Source: Opitutia bacterium (GTDB lineage Bacteria > Verrucomicrobiota > Verrucomicrobiia > Opitutales > UBA953). From it: 7,833 bases of DNA. The stretch is from NCBI GenBank assembly GCA_021204635.1, contig JAJPZB010000079.1:3429-11261 (forward strand), read 5' to 3'. The first letter of the stretch is position 1. Each line of letters starts with the position of its first letter. The notes under the pieces are model-generated. The model had not been told where the DNA came from. It did no database searches and saw only the letters and a list, made by a program, of their open reading frames with translations. Both the position numbers and the translations under genes were made by a program. This document shows positions 6,761 through 7,833 of the stretch, one piece after another.

Positions 6761-6790
6761 TTGACGGATTTAGGGGGGGGTGGGCAAAAT
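6761..6790 (+). promoter_or_regulatory. Possible promoter of the PEP-CTERM gene with a G8 run in its spacer
   Basis: TTGACG at 6761-6766 is close to the sigma70 -35 consensus. The best -10 at the right distance is the poor match CAAAAT at 6785-6790 (18-bp spacer). The spacer contains eight consecutive G residues at 6773-6780. The leader to the ATG at 6887 would be about 90 nt. Weak evidence. Confidence 0.25.
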
Positions 6791-6886
6791 TCCGTTACTG
6801 TTGCAGGGAACTCACACTTTTGCGTCGGACGACTTTCGACCGGTTCACGACGACAGAAAAGAACAACAAAAACTCATTACACTACC

Positions 6887-7648
6887 ATGACAAAGGTAAA
6901 AACAATTATGTCTATCGCGGCGTTACTCGCCGCCGGCGCTGCGCTCGCAAACGCAGACGCCTCCGTCCTGTTCACAACAGGCTCCGGTGTCACTGTAAGT
7001 GCTGACGGTGTGTACAACTTGGGTTCAAGTTTCACTGAATCCAACGGTTCGTACACGCTCGACCTCGGCGATTACGGTTTTTCAGGAACAACCCTAACCA
7101 TCTCGGGAACGGGCGTTTCCTTCTCAGAATCAATCACGAGTAGTGCCTACTCGAGTAACGCTTTATCGAGCACACTGTCGGAAACATGGGGCGTAAACCT
7201 CAGCGATCTGGCAGGAAACATCGATTATAGCGTTGCATCAGGTTCCGGACAGACACTTACGTTCACGTTCTCCGGGCTTGTGGAAAATAAGGGGTACTCC
7301 ATTCTGATACTCGCTCATGCGTCGAATGGAACCGGCACGATTGCCGCAAGTGGGCAAAGCTATTCCGCAACAACAGTCGCATCTGATAGTGACGCAGATT
7401 GGACGGTTCTCTCAGGCGACGGCACATATTACGCCGGTGGACCTGGTCGCGCATTTTTGTACACATTCACTGCGGACGAAAATGGCGAGTTCGTTGTGAC
7501 AACTTCGGCTCAGTCCTACGTAGCAACAATTCCCTTCATCGGGATTGTCAGCACAGTTCCTGAGCCATCGATGTTTGGGTTGCTCGCGGGACTTGGCTCT
7601 CTCGGGTTTGTGGCGATGAGCCGTCGCCGCCGTTCTCGCAAGGCATAA
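6887..7648 (+). CDS. PEP-CTERM sorting domain protein (exported, serine/glycine-rich)
   Basis: This 253-residue secreted protein has a signal peptide (MTKVKTIMSIAALLAAGAAL, then ANADA, with likely cleavage after residue 23 or 25). The mature region, about 26-220, is rich in Ser, Thr and Gly with alternating beta-strand character. A textbook PEP-CTERM tail follows: VPEPS at 224-228, a hydrophobic helix at 229-244 and the basic cluster RRRRSRKA at 246-253. In known systems an exosortase recognises this tail and releases the protein to the cell surface or matrix; no exosortase is in this window. The mature domain is not one I recognise. The ATG at 6887 is chosen because it gives a standard Lys-containing signal peptide; 6908 is possible, while an in-frame extension to 6761 would spoil the signal. 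GC in two 60-base samples is about 51%, against 62-68% in ribE and hppA samples. It has its own terminator. Confidence 0.92.
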   Translation: MTKVKTIMSIAALLAAGAALANADASVLFTTGSGVTVSADGVYNLGSSFTESNGSYTLDLGDYGFSGTTLTISGTGVSFSESITSSAYSSNALSSTLSETWGVNLSDLAGNIDYSVASGSGQTLTFTFSGLVENKGYSILILAHASNGTGTIAASGQSYSATTVASDSDADWTVLSGDGTYYAGGPGRAFLYTFTADENGEFVVTTSAQSYVATIPFIGIVSTVPEPSMFGLLAGLGSLGFVAMSRRRRSRKA

Positions 7649-7678
7649 GGCTTTGGTTTGAGCAATACGTGTGCCTTG

Positions 7679-7720
7679 AAAAAAGCTCTTCGGCGTTTGT
7701 CGCCGGAGAGCTTTTTTTTT
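7679..7720 (+). terminator. Rho-independent terminator of the PEP-CTERM gene
   Basis: AAGCTCTTCGGCG at 7683-7695 pairs with CGCCGGAGAGCTT at 7701-7713 (one T-G wobble) around a 5-nt loop, followed by a run of nine T residues (7712-7720). Six A residues (7679-7684) precede the stem, so it could also act on the minus strand. It lies about 30 bp after the stop codon. Confidence 0.95.
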
Positions 7721-7752
7721 GGATTGGTGGTGGGATTTGGGTTGGTGGCGGG
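7721..7752 (+). repeat. G-rich GGTTGGTGG repeat cluster downstream of the PEP-CTERM gene
   Basis: It begins directly after the terminator T run. Cores are GGATTGGTGGTGGG at 7721-7734 and GGGTTGGTGGCGGG at 7739-7752. The bases at 7734-7748 are identical to 6674-6688, so the PEP-CTERM gene is flanked by direct repeats. This cluster overlaps the end of the 45-bp element copy 2. Confidence 0.8.
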
Positions 7753-7781
7753 AAGCAAAGTCTGGCGACGTTCAACGGACA
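7737..7781 (-). repeat. 45-bp dispersed element, copy 2
   Basis: The minus strand from 7781 to 7737 matches the plus strand at 2348-2392 at 41 of 45 positions without gaps. Like copy 1, it points its C-rich end toward the terminator of the neighbouring gene. Two of the four differences would be synonymous in the shared reading frame (ERR-TLLPATNP), so there is no clear evidence of protein coding. Confidence 0.85.
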
Positions 7782-7790
7782 CACTCCCTC

Positions 7791-7828
7791 ACCGCTGGCG
7801 CGGTCCCCTCCCGCTAACTTAGCGGGAG
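7791..7828. repeat. Two-hairpin palindromic repeat at right edge
   Basis: Two adjacent perfect stems lie side by side. ACCGC (7791-7795) pairs with GCGGT (7800-7804) around a TGGC loop. CTCCCGCTA (7808-7816) pairs with TAGCGGGAG (7820-7828) around an ACT loop. The layout, with CTCCCTC just before, resembles short dispersed palindromic repeats common in gut bacterial genomes. No T run follows immediately, so it is not a standard terminator. It may continue past the window. Confidence 0.7.
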
Positions 7829-7833
7829 AATTA

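Larger units (their letters stand above)
6649..6886. other. HIT to PEP-CTERM intergenic region
   Basis: No gene is visible in these 238 bp. The left half holds the G-rich repeat cluster and a stem-loop (6709-6735). The right half holds a possible promoter with a run of eight G residues. An 11-bp direct repeat, ACTGTTGCAGG, occurs at 6664-6674 and 6797-6807, bracketing both features. Confidence 0.65.

Overview
This window looks like part of a bacterial chromosome, most likely from a Verrucomicrobiota member (Opitutae-like). That is an inference from several things together: a PEP-CTERM secreted protein with an RRRR tail, a membrane-bound pyrophosphatase of the potassium-dependent type, fairly high GC with many short A/T runs, and few Shine-Dalgarno sites. 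No marker gene settles the taxonomy.

Layout, left to right. (1) Positions 1-1553, minus strand: a DUF218 (YdcF/ElyC/SanA-like) membrane protein is followed by an unidentified single-pass membrane protein. The second gene runs off the left edge inside a perfect 21-bp tandem repeat that encodes the heptad GGGDNEV. (2) 1614-2237, plus strand: rdgB/HAM1 nucleotide-sanitising pyrophosphatase. (3) 2505-4895, minus strand: hppA, a membrane ion-pumping pyrophosphatase, with a candidate promoter and a strong intrinsic terminator. (4) 5103-6648, plus strand: the compact cluster ribE - aroK - HIT-family protein. (5) 6887-7648, plus strand: a PEP-CTERM protein of lower GC, followed by a strong terminator. 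(6) 7721-7833: repeat-rich DNA ending in a two-hairpin palindromic element.

Most of the genes are housekeeping. RdgB cleaves non-canonical NTPs and releases pyrophosphate, and HppA turns pyrophosphate hydrolysis into an ion gradient. RibE completes riboflavin synthesis and AroK acts in the chorismate pathway. The PEP-CTERM protein should be exported and sorted by an exosortase encoded elsewhere.

The most unusual feature is a dispersed G-rich repeat family with the core GGTTGGTGG. It occurs after the 3' ends of rdgB, hppA, the HIT gene and the PEP-CTERM gene, and inside the 3' part of the left-edge gene. In all five places the G-rich strand is the sense strand of the gene just upstream. Two copies are embedded in a longer 45-bp element (41/45 identical) that lies just beyond a gene's intrinsic terminator, in the same relative orientation. 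I could not match this family to anything I know.
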